Below, one piece after another: positions 12,485-13,800 of a stretch of 13,800 nt of DNA (position 1 is its first letter; every line of letters begins with the position of its first letter). Location of the stretch: NCBI RefSeq assembly GCF_040298565.1, contig NZ_JBEPAK010000191.1, positions 1-13,800 on the forward strand. The letters are read 5' to 3'. Below the pieces are notes generated by a model. It made no database searches. It saw only the letters and a program-made list of their open reading frames with translations, and was not told where the DNA came from. The position numbers and the translations under genes were made by a program. Source of the DNA: Kitasatospora sp040298565 (lineage in GTDB: Bacteria; Actinomycetota; Actinomycetes; Streptomycetales; Streptomycetaceae).

Positions 12485-13798
12485 ATGGAACGCGCTGTTC
12501 CCCCACAGCTCCCCCCGCCCGCGCAGCGGCCCGCCGCACCGACCTCGCGCAGGTCCCGGGCCGCGCTCGCCGTGGCCGGGGTGCTCGGGCTGGTCGCCGG
12601 AGGTGCCGGCGCGCTGGCCGGCTCCGGCGCGGCCTCGGCCGACACCGTCGCCACCACCGGCCTGGGCAGCAACTGGTACGCCTCGGCGCCGTACCTGATG
12701 CCCGAGGACAACAGTCCGCCGGACGCCGCCGCCGTGATGGACGCCACCGGGCAGAAGGCCTTCCAACTGGCCTTCATCCTGGCCCAGGGCAACAGCTGTT
12801 CGCCCGCCTGGGGCGGCACCTCCTCGATCGACGGCGACACCACCATGCCGGCGGTGATCCAGACGATCCGCGGCAAGGGCGGGGACGTCTCGGTGTCGGT
12901 CGGCGGGTACGGCGGCACCAAGCTGGGCCAGGTCTGCGGCACGCCCGAGGCGACCGCCGCCGGGTACCAGAAGGTGATCACCAAGTACAACCTCAAGGCG
13001 ATCGACTTCGACCTGGAGGAGCCGGAGTACGAGAACACCGCCGCCATCCACAACGAGATCGGCGCCGCCCGCATCCTCCAGCAGAACAACCCCGGGCTCT
13101 ACGTCTCGATCACCACCGCCGGGACGACCGCCGGCACCGGCTGGTTCGGCACCCAGATGCTGAACGAGGCGAAGTCCCAGGGCTTCACGCCGAACAACTT
13201 CTCGATCATGCCCTTCGACGGCGGCTTCAACGGCGCGGCCGCGCAGACCGACGCGCTGGTCAAGTTCAACCAGATCCTCCAGACCACCTTCGGGTGGAAC
13301 GAGGCCACCGCCTACGCCCACGAGGGCGTGTCGATGATGAACGGCCGCACCGACGCCGCCGAATACTTCCGCCAGGCGGACTTCCAGACCGTGCTGGACT
13401 TCGCCACCGCCCACGGCCTGGCCCGGTACACCTACTGGTCGGTGAACCGGGACCGCCAGTGCCCCGGCACCGTGGACCCGGGCCTGTCCGGCTCCTGCTC
13501 CAGCGTGGCGCAGAGCGACTGGGACTTCACCAAGTACACCGTGAAGTTCGCCGGGGCGACCCCGCCCACCACCCCGCCCACCACGCCCCCGACCACGCCT
13601 CCCACCACCCCGCCGACCACGCCGCCCTCCAGCCCGGGCACCTGCACCGCCCCGGCCTGGAGCGCGAGCACCACGTACACCACGGGCAACAAGGTCTCGT
13701 ACAACGGCCGGAACTACCACGCCAAGTGGTGGACGCTGAACGAGGTTCCGAGCGCCAGCGGCCAGTGGGGCGTCTGGGCCGACGACGGCCCCTGCTGA
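12485..13798 (+). CDS. Secreted GH18 chitinase with PT linker and CBM5/12 chitin-binding module
   Basis: Extracellular endo- or exo-acting chitinase, 437 residues, complete in the window. Residues 1-52 are an export signal: an Arg-containing stretch TSRRSR, a hydrophobic core ALAVAGVLGLVAGG, and the cleavage site ASA before Asp53. The GH18 barrel follows (about 59-355). VSVSVGGYGG is the SxGG strand, IDFDLEEPE (173-181) carries Asp174, Asp176 and the acid Glu178, SIMPFDGGFNG is the mid-barrel strand, and YTYWSVNRDRQC is the last strand, as in the PF-ChiA-like group. A (PPTT)n linker from about residue 358 leads to CTAPAWSASTTYTTGNKVSY and a terminal Cys437, a CBM5/12 module. The ATG at 12485 has GGAAAGG (12472-12478) six bases upstream. 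A dre-like site precedes it. Confidence 0.93.
   Translation: MERAVPPQLPPPAQRPAAPTSRRSRAALAVAGVLGLVAGGAGALAGSGAASADTVATTGLGSNWYASAPYLMPEDNSPPDAAAVMDATGQKAFQLAFILAQGNSCSPAWGGTSSIDGDTTMPAVIQTIRGKGGDVSVSVGGYGGTKLGQVCGTPEATAAGYQKVITKYNLKAIDFDLEEPEYENTAAIHNEIGAARILQQNNPGLYVSITTAGTTAGTGWFGTQMLNEAKSQGFTPNNFSIMPFDGGFNGAAAQTDALVKFNQILQTTFGWNEATAYAHEGVSMMNGRTDAAEYFRQADFQTVLDFATAHGLARYTYWSVNRDRQCPGTVDPGLSGSCSSVAQSDWDFTKYTVKFAGATPPTTPPTTPPTTPPTTPPTTPPSSPGTCTAPAWSASTTYTTGNKVSYNGRNYHAKWWTLNEVPSASGQWGVWADDGPC
13557..13630 (+). repeat. 12-bp repeats encoding the PT linker
   Basis: About five to six copies of a degenerate 12-bp unit (ACCCCGCCCACC-like) encode Pro-Pro-Thr-Thr repeats between the catalytic and binding modules. 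Such linkers are common in streptomycete secreted hydrolases. Confidence 0.85.
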
Positions 13799-13800
13799 CC

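Noticed and set aside
12485..12640. Tat signal peptide on the chitinase
   Set aside because: An Arg pair is present (SRRSRA) but the following hydrophobic residue of the Tat consensus is missing. Sec export is at least as likely, so no claim is made.
1..13800. Mobile elements, CRISPR arrays, tRNA or rRNA genes, a toxin or defence system
   Set aside because: No transposase, integrase, spacer-like repeat array, cloverleaf or recognisable defence gene was seen on either strand.

Overview
The window is very GC-rich, with strong G/C at third codon positions, GTG starts, tight overlaps and no TTA codon noticed. Gene content (a Rv2249c-Rv2252-like glycerolipid block, an MmyB-type XRE regulator, DUF2252, and a GH18 chitinase with a DasR-like operator) points to a Streptomyces/Kitasatospora-type actinomycete chromosome. 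No tRNA, rRNA, CRISPR array, transposase or phage gene was seen.

Layout. (1) 70-4887 is a divergent glycerolipid module. A TetR regulator and a GlpD-type glycerol-3-phosphate dehydrogenase lie on the minus strand with an ATGA overlap. An alkyl-DHAP-synthase-like flavoprotein and a diacylglycerol-kinase-like lipid kinase lie on the plus strand with a GTGA overlap. The two operons diverge from about 20 bp that must hold both promoters. Gene content and order match my recollection of M. tuberculosis Rv2249c-Rv2250c-Rv2251-Rv2252. (2) 4888-5557 holds a 15-bp tandem repeat and a RimJ/RimL-type GNAT acetyltransferase. (3) 5714-8270 is a divergent cassette (XRE/MmyB regulator and a luciferase-like flavin oxidoreductase) around a perfect 16-bp palindrome. 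It is flanked on both sides by 5'-truncated genes (NTF2/SnoaL-like and DUF2252) whose 3' ends overlap the cassette genes tail to tail. (4) 8337-11236 on the minus strand holds an EamA/DMT exporter with a repetitive tail, then a GNAT-domain protein overlapping a class IV aminotransferase. (5) A LysR regulator diverges from the exporter. (6) The window ends with a secreted GH18 chitinase carrying a PT linker and a C-terminal chitin-binding module, preceded by a 14/16 match to the DasR operator at its probable -10 box.

How the parts work together. GlpD (G3P to DHAP), the AGPS-like enzyme (acyl-DHAP to alkyl-DHAP) and the lipid kinase (diacylglycerol to phosphatidate) plausibly form a glycerophospholipid or ether-lipid module under one TetR regulator. 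The XRE regulator probably controls the oxidoreductase, and LysR the exporter. The chitinase probably belongs to the GlcNAc/DasR regulon. I see no clearly new defence or mobile system. The most interesting points are the possible ether-lipid module, the palindromic operator between XRE and the oxidoreductase, the paired truncated genes, and the recurrence of codon-multiple tandem repeats in unrelated genes.
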